Shown here: piece after piece, positions 12,711 through 24,647 of the stretch
Position numbering within the stretch: position 1 is the stretch's first letter
How the letters are laid out: each line of letters starts with the position of its first letter
Notes under the pieces: generated by a model
The model's input: the letters and a program-made list of their open reading frames with translations, nothing else
The model's database searches: none
Told to the model about the DNA's origin: nothing
Made by a program: the position numbers and the translations under genes
From: Thuidium tamariscinum
Lineage: Eukaryota > Streptophyta > Bryopsida > Hypnales > Thuidiaceae
Direction: 5' to 3'
Length of the DNA: 64,000 bases
Assembly: GCA_947034885.2 (NCBI GenBank)
Contig: OX344755.2
Coordinates: forward strand, 11,348,501-11,412,500

Positions 12711-13360
12711 AAAATTATAGTAGAACATAATGGAGCTTGGTTGCAAGTTCTCCAAAATTACTTCCTCCAAAATTAGGCCAAATTCCATTGGAGAGTCTAT
12801 TTTCCTATCTCATGCCATCTTTTGGGTGGATAGTCACACACTTTGTACTCAATCCGATGCAATCAGATTAAATGTTTTTTTGACTTTGCCTTCTTTACTT
12901 GTAATTTCTTCTAGATAGTTCTTCTTACAAACAATATGATATAATGTGATTTCCATATGTACATTTCTATTTCTATACCATATTCCATATCCATATCTAT
13001 ACTCACTATTTTGTATCCATATCTATAATTTGATTAACAACTAGATTAAGGGCTATTTTCTTTTCCTCTCTGAAACTAAATCAATGGCGAAAGAAGTTGT
13101 TTCTTTTCCCCCCCCCTTAAATCCAATGGCTATTGTTCACCCATGGGGGTCTTGTAGGGGGGATCCATCTATTTTGCGGATAGTGGAGATGCTTTTACTT
13201 TTCTTTGCTACTACTAATATTAATACTAGATGAGAATATGCTGCAAGGAGAAGGAATGTGAGAAGGAAGAAGGAAGGGTGATTCTGGTTTGAAAGGCCAA
13301 GGTTAATGAAAAGTCTTGTAGACATGGATGGAAAATTTCATTTGAATATATTTGAAGGAT
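12711..13360. other. Intergenic AT-rich stretch
   Basis: Nothing recognised apart from a C-run near 13108-13117. Confidence 0.5.
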
Positions 13361-14312
13361 TTAACCCCTAAACCCCTAACAACGTTTTCACCAAAAAAAA
13401 ATACTCCAAAACTGCCATTTCTAATACAAGAGCATTTAAAAAAAAAAAAACATTTTTGACTCATGTAACGGTAGGATCTTGTAGTAAGGTGGTTTGTAAA
13501 CATGTGAAAAAAATTTCAGAAATTTCCACCATGTAGATTGCAAGATATAAACATTTGAATTGACAAAAACTATTTTTTTATCCCTGCGAAAATCCGGGCA
13601 GCTGCACTTCACAAGGTCACATTTGTGTGAAAAAAAATTCAAAATGGTGGTTACTCTTTGAATTCATACTTCAATGCAAGTTGGCTACATTCTCAAAAAA
13701 TTTCAAACCATTTGGAATTGTACAACATATAGGAAAAAATAAGTAAGTAGAAAGAAGTAAAAAATGAGCCAAAATACTAAATTGTGAACATTTTATTCAT
13801 AGAATTGAAAATTTTCAATCCCAATGGTTAAAATGTTGTAATAAACAATCTACACCTTTTACTTTTTTTTTTTCCAAAAATATAAAAAATTGAATTAAAT
13901 GAAGAATTTCAAACTTTTTTTGTGCTGTAGAGATTCTGTAACTGGCCACAAACTACCCCAAACTCAAAATCTTCATAACTTTTGACTCATTGATCGGAAT
14001 GGATTGATTCAAAGCTTCACATGTCTGTATAAACCTAAAGAATCAATTTGAAATTTCACTTTTTTTTTAAAAAAAATTTGAAAAAGTTTTTTCAGCTGCC
14101 CGGGCTGCCCGCCGAGCAAACAAAGTGACATATCATGCCATAACTTTTTATCCACAAAGTCAAAAGTTATGAAAATTGTTGGGCCTTAAAGCTACTCCTC
14201 GGACACACATTGTATCAAAATTTCAAAGAAAAAAAATAAAAACTGCATCCGTAGTGAGCTGCCCAAAAAATCTATAATCTCGAAAAACGTTGTTTAGGGG
14301 TTTAGGGGTTAA
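13361..14312. mobile_element. TTAA-flanked non-autonomous element, ~950 bp
   Basis: Left end TTAACCCCTAAACCCCTAAC continues AACGTTTTC; the right end is its reverse complement with one extra base, giving terminal inverted repeats of about 30 bp. TTAA sits at both edges (13361-13364 and 14309-14312). The interior is non-coding and AT-rich, with CCGGGCAGC motifs near both halves and 'cataacttttga' modules. TTAA duplications next to CCC(C/T) are the signature of piggyBac-type elements; Kolobok also uses TTAA. No transposase is present, so the superfamily is inferred. Confidence 0.7.
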
Positions 14313-15289
14313 CTTTAAAACAATGTTGAAGACACCCAATGTCTAATGGGTGACTTTTTTTTGTTACCATATAAAAAATAATACACCTGTTGGTCCAAAA
14401 ATTGTATCCTATTTGAATGAGTACCTATCATTGAAGTAGCATCTTTGTATTATTAACCATGTAATGCATTTGCTAATGCTAAGTGTCCAATGGATGACAA
14501 AGAATCTTTTTTTGGAATTTTGTGCAAAAAAGGAGGTCTTGCACAATAGTTTAACCCACCTATGAGTTAAAAATTAAGCAAATGATTCACACTATACCAA
14601 AAAGAATAATTTTTATAGTGACCAATTCATCCTTCTAACGTTAAAGGTGTAAGGTAGTTTGCTCTTAACACATAAACGACATTGAGGCCATTTTTTGGTC
14701 AATGAATGAGAGAGCATTGTTTTTTATAGGACAAATGTGCATTTTTTCATCCTTAGAATTATGGGTGGAAAGGAAAAATCTTCTACAATAATTTGACTTC
14801 CAATGCATGCTTTCGGATATTTTTAAGCCAATGATTCCTATGATATCAAAATTGATGATTTCCACGGTCACTAGCCCATTGAAGCAACCTTTCAAAAGTT
14901 GATTGCTTTTAGGGGGAAACTAAACACCTTGCAACAAATTTCAATAAAGTTGTAGGAGGCACAATGGAATTGGCATCTAACCCAAGATGTTTCATATTTT
15001 TTTGGACCTTTGTGGAATTAGTTACAAACTTTTAAAGTTGAAACTCACTAAAAACACCCCCCCTAAAATGTACATAGTTGATACATTGAAGAAATCAAAA
15101 TGCACCTCTCGATCACTTCTCAAGCAGGGTCTTTGTAGAGGGCCAAGGTAAACTGACCCCTCGCTCAACCACTTGGGAAAATGCTGGAATTTATTATTAT
15201 CTTCAAATTTATTTTTTTTTGAAAATTTTGAATTCATAATTGCAATTAGAGGCCCTAAATTAGCTAAGAGGAGTACATTTTTCCACACA
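14313..15289. other. Intergenic stretch, possible remnant of the TTAA family
   Basis: No gene seen. A TTAACCCACC string at 14551 may be a decayed terminus of the element whose right end is at 15554, but I cannot confirm it. Confidence 0.4.
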
Positions 15290-15554
15290 AATATGGTCTT
15301 CTGAAGTGCAGCTACCTAGATTTCCGCAGTGCTAAAAAAATGATTTTTGTCACTTCAAACACTAATATCTTGCAATGTACACGGCGGAAATTGCTGAAAT
15401 TTTTTCCACATATTCTTAAACCTATTCTCTAAAATATCCTACGGTTAATTTTGTCAAAAAAAATGTTTTTTTCTTAAAATTTGGTAGTTGTCTAAGAAAT
15501 GACAGTTTTAAAGCAATTTTGGTGAAAATATAGTCAAAAACCTTTAGGGGTTAA
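15290..15554. mobile_element. End fragment of the TTAA-flanked family
   Basis: About 260 bp that match, in reverse orientation, the left end of the 13361-14312 element: 'gaagtgcagct', 'aatatcttgcaatgtacac', 'gaaattttttccacat', then CCTTTAGGGGTTAA. The other end is not clear. Confidence 0.6.
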
Positions 15555-15628
15555 TTGCATCCTTGGAATTACTTGGAGTAGTTGAGTGAGGGGGCCTATT
15601 CACCCCAACCCTTGAGGAGCACCCTACC

Positions 15629-16265
15629 TTAACTCTTAAATGCCCAAGGCACCCAAATGTAGTCTTGAAGAAACCTAAAGTTAAATAAAATCTTATCAAA
15701 TTTCTATTTTTAGTAGTTTCTATTTTTGGAAGATTCTTTTTGAAGTCTAGTTTTAGCATCAACAATCTAATTTTGAAAATGAATGATTATGATTTTTCTA
15801 TTCAAGATTTAGTGCAATCCAAGGGGATCCATTGCAATCTTGACATTCCGTAGTGTTAAGGACTCTTGGAAATGAGCCTCAAATACACTAGATCTTAGAG
15901 AAAAAATCATTTAAAAAATTTGTAGAGTAGATTTTGAGAAGCCATAAATTGATTGGGGTTATGCTTGTTAGGCCCTTCAACCTCATATTTTTTTGGTGAC
16001 CCAACTGTTTAGATTTGACATGCAAAAAGAGAGTTGAAAGATTTTCATAGTGTTTACACCCTCATAATCAAGCATTATAATCTTTCAATCCATAAGTGAT
16101 ATTGTTGTGGTTTCTTTTCCTATGTCATCTCTAACATCTCTACATTGAATTTGTATGGTTACAATTTAAAAAAAATTGATTCAACTTATCAAAATGCTGG
16201 ATTTTAGTTCAATTTAGAGCAAATTCCAAGAAGCTCAAAACAGGCCTTGGGCATTTAGGGGTTAA
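15629..16265. mobile_element. TTAA-flanked non-autonomous element, ~640 bp
   Basis: The left end TTAACTCTTAAATGCCCAAG and the right end, read in reverse complement, TTAACCCCTAAATGCCCAAG, share about 20 of 22 terminal bases. TTAA is present at both edges. No coding capacity. Confidence 0.7.
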
Positions 16266-16291
16266 GCTTTTCGCCCCAGATCCTGGATAGG

Positions 16292-18194
16292 GAGCATCTC
16301 CAACCATTTTCAAGGAGCGGTATCTGTCAATGGGCAGCTTGTGCTGCGCAGGAGAGGCACGCAAGGCAGCGATCAATTCGTCTTCTTCTTATCGCAAGAG
16401 CCAGCGTGAATCCAACCAGCTGGAGGGATGGCGTGACTTGTAAGTTGTAACCTACAGTATCTGACACTTCCACTTTGTTTGCTTGTGGCCTGAATTGTGG
16501 CCGGTTGTCCGTGGCGTGGCCTGAGGAAGGGGAAGCCAGGAACATTTTTCCTGTTTCACACATGTGACCTGCAGGATTTGTGGATATGGGATATTGGGAC
16601 AAACTCACTCACCATGTTGGACCGATTCCTGTGTCACCCACCAAGTCAGGCTCCGTCAACCCAGGACGGATTTATTACGTGCATTTGCTTTAAAAAGAAT
16701 ACAGGAATTCGTTTACTAAAGCTGGCTGTCGTCCCACCTTGGCTTTTAGTACAGGCAGGATCACCTGATCGTCTGGCACTGTTAATTCGCAGTCTGCATA
16801 GCATTGTTTACCAATGAGGCAGAAATCCTCTTGCATCCTTGAAACAGAATCTCTACATTGAGCCAAATGCTCTCAGAGGGCTTGTCATCCAACCCTAATC
16901 CTTGAATCTACCGGTAAGTCCCCTGATAAGAATTTAGCAAAGCATTTTACCTTTCAAGAATAAGCTAGTAGGACCGTTGTGCGATTATACAATGCAATGT
17001 ACCCTTGCATTCCCACCTGCCTTGGTTTACTAATTGCGAGCCTCGGCGGAATGTAAGGTGGCACTGTGAAGAACTGGCGTGTTACGTAACTTAGTCACGA
17101 CGTTAGTTTCGGAGATAACTTAGTCACGACGTTAGTTGTTACCAGTTTTTTCGAAACAACTGAACTGATCTCTTCTACTGACGGGGTTCCTGCGTATTGC
17201 CGTCACGACTTGGTGGCCATTACGTAATTCTATCGTTGCCTCCACGGTTCTTGTATTCATTCTGAGCATGCACTACTGTTGATGTCTGAGCAAGCACGGG
17301 AACCCATGTACAACCACTGTAGACAAGTTAGATCTGACGGAAACTCCAATAAGACTCTGACTTCAGTTGCTGCAGGGAGTTAGGGTTCTGCTTTTCTCAA
17401 GGACAGTTGCCTGTGTTGCTCACAATGGAGTTGCTGATAACTAGTAACCACCAGCCACACAACGACAACCCCAGCAAGAGTGATTGCGTCACCCACCACG
17501 AAGAGGAGGCCAAGAGGGTTCCGCAATCCGAGTTCAAATCACGATCGGTACCTCGATCATGATGTCAGTTCTAGTGGTTAGTGGTGCAAGAGGCTTGCCT
17601 GAGATGTACAATACTTGGGTATGTGGAAGGCAGTGGAAGCAGTCAGAACGAGATGGGGTCAATAGATCGTGTACACCGAATTGCAGAAGTCAAGAGTACA
17701 AGATTCAGAGGGTCCTGCTTGACGTCGGAGCCTCTCCACCCAGGCACGTCATGTTACCATGCCTAATGGTTTGGCGCGACCTTATGAGGTTTCTCACGTC
17801 CCGGCAGTTGCTGCCTTTGCCATTTTTCCACGCAGGCCGCTCTACAAATCGCTCCTCACATGCACTTGAATTTGCAGGGCCCTCATGTTTTGACCTGCGG
17901 CACGCTAAGCTTGTGGAGTGGGAATTTCTAGCAATGCAAATAGGAGAAGCGATGCACCCAACCCTTTTGTGTTCAGAGCACCAAATTGGAACCGAATGTT
18001 GCTTGACAAAGCTGGAGCTTGACTGAACTTTGGCAGCTTATTGCAAATTGGGCCTCGTTCTGTGGAAAAAGCTCTCAACTTGGCTTCTGCTAACTCAGTA
18101 GGGTTTGGGTAACTTGATGATACCTTTCAAGCAACTGAAACACGTCACCTCCTTTGTCACCTATCCCTTTGGACACGGTTTGGTGGAGATGCTC
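16292..18194. other. GC-rich island bounded by GAGCATCTCCA termini
   Basis: About 1.9 kb clearly richer in G+C than its surroundings. It begins GAGCATCTCCAACC and ends in the reverse complement of GAGCATCTCCACC, a terminus often seen in plant PIF/Harbinger (Tourist) elements. The 3-bp flanks (agg/taa) do not match well. It contains splice-like signals (CCG|GTAAGTCC at 16911; a polypyrimidine tract and CAG near 17375) and open frames up to 180 aa (17484-18026), none recognised and with no conserved motif visible. It could be a gene-fragment-carrying transposon, a non-coding transcript or an old gene. Function unknown. Confidence 0.5.
17088..17137. repeat. Two direct copies of a 21-bp motif
   Basis: AACTTAGTCACGACGTTAGT plus one T occurs exactly twice, 29 bp apart, inside the GC-rich island. 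Each contains the palindrome-like core ACGACGT. Confidence 0.9.
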
Positions 18195-18217
18195 TAAAAG
18201 CAAGATCCAGGAGGTGA

Positions 18218-19135
18218 TTAACCCCTCCAGGGCCAAAGTCTCCTTGGGGGACACTTAGGGTTTCAAGCAGGCTTGTGTGACCTGAATTTTTGCCATGATT
18301 TTTTTAAACTTCTTTTTGAAGTTGGGAAATCAGATTAGCTTTCTGAAAATATAATCTTTACTTCAATTGGTGCTTGGGAGCAAAAGTTATGCCATTTTAA
18401 GTCCAAAAAGTAGCTTGTTAAGCTAAACAAAAAAACAAAAAACAAAATAATTTTTCTGAATTTTTCGCTCAAAGATTATGTTTTGGTTTACATTTGAAGA
18501 TTTGATTCATTCTATTTGGACTTATAATGAGAAAGTTATCGACAATCTTGTATTTGGGGCAATCTAAGCAGTTTCTAGAAGAAAAAAAAAACTTGTAGAA
18601 TTCATTTTTGGATGCAATTTTTCAAATTTTCAAATTTTCAAATGGGATTACCTTTGTTTGCAAGAATAATCTCACCATCAGGATTATGGTGCTCTATTTC
18701 CATCTTAAAGCTATTAACAATTTAGTGTTTTGTTCAATCTTGGACCTACTTCTACTCAACAATTTTTTAATGAATGAAATCAAGTATGTGTTTTTTTCTT
18801 AAAGAGTCCCAACTCTCAACTCAAATGTTCAATATAAAAAATTTAACTTCATGGTCGATAGTGCAAAAAAATTCCACAAATGGCAGTCAAAATCATTTGA
18901 AATTATAGGCCAAAGTTAAAAAAAAAATTCCCACATTTGAATGCTAATATCTTCTAATTGGTACGATTACACTTCATGAAAATTTTACCACATGATTTCA
19001 AACAAGTGAATTACAAGATCCTATGGTTAGATTCTCAAAAATATGTTTTCTTTTGGATTATTTGGATGGAAGTAGCAAACATGGCAATTTTGAGTGGTTT
19101 TGAGCTAAAAAATTGTTTGGTCCTTTAGGAGTTAA
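18218..19135. mobile_element. TTAA-flanked non-autonomous element, ~920 bp
   Basis: Left end TTAACCCCTCCAGGGCCAAA, right end in reverse complement TTAACTCCTAAAGGACCAAA, TTAA at both edges. The right ~250 bp align by eye with the 15290-15554 fragment ('aatatcttctaattggtacg', 'gaaaattttaccacat', 'gttttgagctaaaaa'). Non-coding. Confidence 0.68.
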
Positions 19136-19214
19136 AAACAAGGCACTTGATAATTTAGATTGCTATAAAAGTTCTAAAGGAATAGGACATCAACTAAGAT
19201 AAATACACCTAAAA

Positions 19215-19490
19215 TTGCACAAATAAACAATTTAGCATAGTACCCATTATTATATTGGAATTTCTTTTGTAAAGTCATATTGGTAGTGAAGAGGAGATTC
19301 AAGATTTCTTTAGAAAACATTTTTGGACACCATATGAATATACTACAAATTTTCAAAGTGCTAAATGTAGGTGTTCCCAAAGGTGATCATAGGCCCTCAT
19401 GAATAGTGAAAATACATTTTAGGCAAGAATATCTAGTATGCGATTTTAGAAGACTTGTGATTTTAGGTGTAGTTACCTTAACAAGTGAAA
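19215..19490 (+). repeat. Dispersed repeat, copy A
   Basis: Matches 39900-40195 by eye over ~280 bp: 'attattatattg/aaatttt', 'ctttcaaagtg(c/t)t(a/g)aa(t/c)(g/a)taggtgtt', 'atagtgaaa/gagtg'. In both places it lies just past a '…ggagttaaa/ggggttaaa' string, so it may be part of a longer unit that includes the TTAA end. Confidence 0.55.
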
Positions 19491-20194
19491 TTTATTGTTG
19501 ACATACAATAGGTATATCGAATTCATGAAAATGAAAATGTGATAAAACAAAAAATAAATATGATTAGTGACAATTTTCACAAATCTGATCCAAAAGTTAT
19601 TTTAATAAAATTGACATCTTTTCTAAATCATGCAAGGTATTATATTTTGAAATTCATTGTTTGCAAAGGCCAGGTGGGAACATCTCTTAAAAAAACTTTA
19701 AATAACAACAATTACATTGTGCTAGTATTTTAAGTGAAACATAATTGTTGTTCTATGCAAAGGAAAGGATGTAAGTGTATCCTTGTTGCAATTGGGCTCT
19801 AATAACTCAATTATCAATAGGACAAAAATACCAATATGGATTTTAATTATAAGGCATTAAGAAAAAATAGGGCCTCTTTAGAATTGCCAAAGTTGGACCA
19901 ACAATTCAAATAATCAAATAATGATTTTATTGATTTTTACAATTTTACAATTTGGCAATTCAAGAACAATTGTTCAAAGTCTAGTAGCCTTCTAGAAGAT
20001 CCAAATTTTCTCCAATGGGATTAGAACTTGAGTATACTACAATTGAAAAAGAATTTGATTTTTATATACAATATAGATATAGAAAAAGATCACGTATATA
20101 TAAACCAAATTTACAACCATTCATTTGCTTAGAAATGACTCTAAAGAAATAAAGTAGAATGATAGAAGGAAGTTATGTGTGGCAATACACGTTA

Positions 20195-20839
20195 CATTAG
20201 AACCTCTCTTACTTGACCTTCTCTAAATCGATAAACCTCTATAAATATAAGAGGATTTTTGGCTAGTTTAGAAGATTGCAAGTTCTCAAATGCTAAGAAT
20301 GCATTGGGAGCTTTGGGAATGCTATGTTGATGTGGTCGAGCGATTGCTATGTCAGAAAATACTAATTAATTAATTATTTTGATTAATTATTAAATATTTT
20401 TAATATAATTTTTTGAAATTTAAAAAATCATATTCTTGTTTTTTAATATATTTTGAAGTTTTTTGGAAAAAAAATTTAATATTTTTTTTCAAAATTCAAA
20501 AAATCAGACCAACATGGGGCGGCTGTTGTAGTGGGAATAGTTTTAGGGAACAACCTTGAAACGGTTTTTCCAAGGGTCTAAAAATCCTCTATAGACAAAT
20601 AGACCCCAACGATCCCAATTGTAGGAATAAAAAACGTAGTAATATATAGTAGCAAATAAATGTCCTCCAACAAGTAGCTTGCACAACCTTGTAGACATTA
20701 AAGATTGCATTTTCTATGCAATGAACTACGCCATTCATGTTTCAACCATAAATGGGCATTCCCTCTCTATCACAATAAATTTCTCTAAGCTAATAATGTT
20801 AGACGGTCCCGACCCTATCTAATTAGAGAGGTTTTATTG
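20195..20839. mobile_element. Pogo-like TA-flanked MITE containing a second MITE
   Basis: The left end CATTAGAACCTCTCTTACTT and the right end, reverse complement CAATAAAACCTCTCTAATTA, are imperfect inverted repeats flanked by TA on both sides. This end type (CAGTAAAACCTCTATAAATT) is known from plant pogo-derived MITEs such as Emigrant and Lemi. A different MITE (20250-20590) interrupts it, so the original was about 300 bp. Non-coding. Confidence 0.65.
20250..20590. mobile_element. AGAGGATTTTT-family MITE, copy 1
   Basis: Left end AGAGGATTTTTGG, right end AAAAATCCTCT, TA on the left. It contains the family core: 'gaagattgcaagttc' near the left end, 'gatgtggtcgagcgattgc(t)atgtca', a long A/T middle, and 'gggaatagttttagggaaca' near the right. 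Sister copies lie at 35508, 43586, 54084 (split) and 55693. Confidence 0.8.
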
Positions 20840-21321
20840 TAGTATGAATGAAGTATATGTTGGAAATGGCTCAATCATCTAAGCCTCATGAACCTATGTG
20901 GTGAATTCCATCCTTTATGTGTCCAATAACATGTTCCTTTCTTCAATAATTTTTTAAGTTTCATATATGACAATAACAATAAAATATCCCACTACAATTG
21001 GATATTAGGTCAAGATAAATAATGTATTCATGTGAATAAAGATTTTATAGGAGTAATTGAACTAATTATTAATTTTTAATATAAATCATAAGTACCACCT
21101 CTCATTGTCTCATTGTGTTTTAGTCATTGAAAGTAAACTCAATAATCTTATAGATTATCGTTGAAGATTAATTTAGTGAAAATATAAAAGGTCATAATTA
21201 GATTAGATCCAAAACTTTGAAAGATTTTAGTTTATTGACATAGTGTTTATGGAACACATCTTAATTTCAACTAAAATATTCTTTAAATAGCTGGGATCAA
21301 TGGTCAATAAACTTAGTATAA
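20840..21321. other. AT-rich intergenic stretch
   Basis: Nothing recognised. Confidence 0.5.
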
Positions 21322-22036
21322 TGGTGATTGCAAGAAGCACTTGTCCTATTTTTTGTCCTTTTTCCCTTGGATAGGTGTTTATTTGCTCATAACTTTTGTA
21401 TCGTTCATTTAGGTTCTATGAAATTTGAAGTGAAGGTATATATGATAGTTTTAGATGTTGATTAATTTTTTGGATTAAATTTTTTTTTAACTATTTCTAA
21501 ATAGCTCCTAATTAGATAACTACTTTGGCCATTTTGGAGGATTTTAGTACTATTTTTTAATCCAAAAATGTAAATTTCAAGCTCAAAGTAGGATACAAAG
21601 ACTTCTACTAAAGTTACACAATACTAGAAAAGATTTTCATAAAATAGTACACTGTCTACCTTTGACATCTATTCAAAGTGCACTACCTTTGTGCAAGTGT
21701 TGAGGAGACAATTTTATTTTTCTATTGATGAAAATAATTGAAAAACATCATCTTTAATTTAGGAAAAATGAATTTTTAAAGATTTTTTTAGTTTTATAAC
21801 TATTTAAGAAAAATCAAACATTAAAGTGTCCATTTTCATGGTATTTTCCATCACTCTTTGAATGTGCATAACTTTTAAGGACAAGTTTTTTAGGCTTGAA
21901 TCTTATGTACATACTTTTGAATGCTTTACAAATTATCCATATTTTATTTCATTTTAAAAATTATTCCAAAAATCATAATACTCCAATGTTGAAGCCATTT
22001 TGACCCACAACTGTAAAGTGTTTCTTGTAACAACCT
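21322..22036. mobile_element. GGGTGATTGC-family element, copy 1
   Basis: Left TGGTGATTGCAAGAAGCAC and right GTGTTTCTTGTAACAACCT are the inverted termini. Flanks ATAA/GTAA are a near-match to a 4-bp duplication. About 715 bp, non-coding, with 'cataactttt' modules at 21388 and 21868. It is the most diverged of three copies. Confidence 0.75.
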
Positions 22037-23034
22037 GTAAATGAATTTAGTCTAATAATTAAAACTATAATTGAATAGTTATCTAAACAATTTAAAAACA
22101 ATACATACTTTATTATCAAAGAAAAGTCAAGGTTTTGTATTTTTAAATTTGATATGGATTTATTAAAAAAATTCAACCTCAATTGCACTAAAATCTCTTA
22201 TTATAATGTTTTATATATTCTTACTAAATTTTAGGAAATTTTGAAAAATTTGCATATTATAATACATCTATGCTATATTAGAAGCATTCTCATGGTTAGT
22301 TTTCATGTTAATACAAATTTATAAAGCTAGCTAATCTCTTAAATTTGACATTGTCTAAAGTAAGTAAAAGTAACAAAAATACTTACAAAACTATTATCAA
22401 TATTGATAAATAAAGAGTAGGCATGATTCCTGAATTCTTTAGTTGATCCAGTGCACAAAATGAATATTTCTATTCAATGATCCGCTACAATTTTGTTCAA
22501 AGTCATTTATCAAAATAAAAAATTCATTTCAAATGAACAAACAACAATGCTACTGTATAAGAAGCTTTTTCTTTGTAGCTCTAACCCTTTTTCAATATAG
22601 TCCTAGTCCAAACTTCTTCCTACTCGTAACTCCTTTGGTCAATGCATTGACTTCCTTGCAATCGGTTGATAACCAATCAAAATTCATACCATTCCAACAA
22701 GTCTAGACTATCATATTCCACTACGAAAGTAGTACGCTTCATACTTTTTGACCCTCGAAAGTTGCTCTTGCAATGACTCCGTTTTCAAATATAAGAATAT
22801 TCTCAAACTTCCAAGCAACCATTCGCCTCCTCTCCATTCCTCGGGAGCCAATAATCTTCCGTGAAGTCTAGATAAGCTTATTGGTACTTTCCTTTCTACA
22901 GTTGGTGATATAAATATTAACAAAATGGAAAGGGACGTACTGCACAGTACGTGGAGCCCAAAAGTTTGTGGAAAAAATAATTTAACGAGTACCGTTATGA
23001 TGCTCCGCAGTTCATTCCGCAAAAGTTCAAACCC
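22037..23034. other. Intergenic stretch
   Basis: AT-rich to ~22560, then more mixed. An open frame on the minus strand (22711-23100, 129 aa) overlaps the repeat array and has no recognisable motif. The palindrome GTACTGCACAGTAC lies near 22940. Confidence 0.5.
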
Positions 23035-23258
23035 AAGTGAAGTCAGAGCCTTTGCAATGAAATCCTGGTTCATTTGTTTAAGAAAACCCCCCAAAACCAA
23101 GTAAAGTTATTGATGAACTTCAGAACCCCCGTTTCATTTGCTTAAAAAAAGACCCCAAAACCCAGGTGAAGATATTGATGAACTTCAATTCATTTGTTCA
23201 AAAAAGAAAATCCAACTCAAGTGAAGATATTGATGAACTTCAGATATCCCGTCTCATT
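23035..23258. repeat. Minisatellite, ~55-65 bp units
   Basis: At least three head-to-tail units anchored on 'tgatgaacttca' at 23111, 23176 and 23231, each containing 'tcatttg(c/t)ttaaaaaa' and 'ccaa(a/c)(a/t)c(c)caagtgaagatatt'. A further unit appears at about 23600-23660, beyond the MITE and ~200 bp of other DNA. Confidence 0.8.
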
Positions 23259-23260
23259 TA

Positions 23261-23398
23261 GAGCATCCCCATGCCTGCTCTTCAAAGCAACACTTTAAAC
23301 ATTTTGGACCACTGATCTTCCTCCTTGTCAGAAGAAGATTGATCAATGGTCTATAATGTTTGAAGTGCAACATTTGAAGAGTAGGCATAGGGATGCTC
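23261..23398. mobile_element. Tourist-like MITE with TTA duplication
   Basis: 138 bp with long inverted ends: GAGCATCCCCATGCCTGCTC on the left and its near-perfect reverse complement on the right, and an inner stem around 'gaagaagattgatca'. The direct repeat TTA flanks both sides (23258-23260 and 23399-23401), the target signature of PIF/Harbinger MITEs. Confidence 0.88.
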
Positions 23399-24284
23399 TT
23401 AGTTGTTTCAATAGAGTTAATGGTAAAGGAAACCTGGGTTTGAAACAGGGGTGTTAGAGGGAGGTATAACTAAGAATAGTAGAAAAGAAACACGAAATCA
23501 AATTCCTTTGGACCTAGGTGTTGGTGCTCGAAGGAATGTGGTCCTGAGTTTTTCCTAAACTCCAGCTCTTGGTCCAGCATTCCACCCACTTTAAGTTCAA
23601 CTCTGATGAAACCCCAAAACCCAAGTGAAGATATTGCAGTCATGAACTTCAGAACCCATTCATTCAAATTTCCAAGTCAAACTTTCAAGTCTATCCAAGA
23701 ACGAGTGAAAACTGAAAAGTGAAACTCCAAATAGTCCAATTCCAAATTTAGCCGTTGAAGAGCAGACGCAACAGGGAACGAAATTTCAGTCTACTGTACA
23801 CTTTGAAACTCCAACGGCAAATACGGGAAGGGCCTCCCCCGGAATACGGTATACGGTATCTCACACGCCTCTACCGTACACACGTCTTTATGTTTGAGAT
23901 ACGGATCCGGAGACGCTCCGTCCGTTGTCTTCTTTGTCCTGGCCCCGCGGGCCGCGCTTGAGGTAGCACACGCCGTCAAGCCGCGGTTTCTTCCGCTTCC
24001 GCTCTCGTGCTTCCAGAAGAGTTGATCGATGCCTTGCTTCCCATTTATCTACATAGTGATCAGAGCGTCGTCATGTCAGACTATCGAATTCTGAAACTGG
24101 TACCGAACACGGAGCTCGAAAGCTGACTGCACGTTTCTCGTAAGCTTGGAGTGGCGGTGTGAGTGTTTTTTGCATATCGAGAACTGGAATCGTTCGTGCG
24201 GAAGAGCTTGTGGCGTTCATTGGAGCTGAGATTGCCTCAAGGTGATGGTTTAGGTGACGTGAGCGACTGAAGGTTGCTGTAAAG

Positions 24285-24551
24285 GTGAGTGTTTTGAGGC
24301 CTGGAGTTTGACAATGGTGTGGTTGCAAGAAGCTTAATTTAGCACTACAGCTCCGTGATTTTCGATCTCTTCAGGTTTCGTTGCTGTTGTGAAGTCTGGT
24401 TTGCGAGGAAGGGAAACTGGTTGTTTGAGCATTAGCTTGGTTGTGCCAGGCGTGCTCTGCAAGTTTAGGTATAGGTGTTCCTGTGCAGAGGCTCGTGACG
24501 AATTGGAAATGTAGTTCTGATTTGGTGTGCTTCCTGGTCGATCAATTGCAG
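24285..24551 (+). other. Candidate 5'-UTR intron of CSLD
   Basis: Good donor (AAAG|GTGAGT) and acceptor (CAATTGCAG) consensus, T-rich content compared with the leader, length 267 bp. Leader introns are common in plant genes. Based only on splice-site appearance. Confidence 0.4.
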
Positions 24552-24632
24552 AATAGGAAGTGTGTGGGTGACGCACGTAGCGAGCTTGCAGCTTTGAAGT
24601 ATCAGTGCACTTTCGTTTAGGTCGAGGTTTTC

Positions 24633-24647
24633 ATGGTGGAAAGATAG
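24633..24647 (+). other. Minimal upstream ORF (MVER) before CSLD
   Basis: ATG GTG GAA AGA TAG, ending 30 bp before the CSLD start codon. If in the mature leader it could reduce initiation at the main ATG. Its use depends on the true transcription start. Confidence 0.5.

Noticed and set aside
22711-23100. 129-aa minus-strand frame
   Set aside because: Partly made of the minisatellite; no recognised domain.
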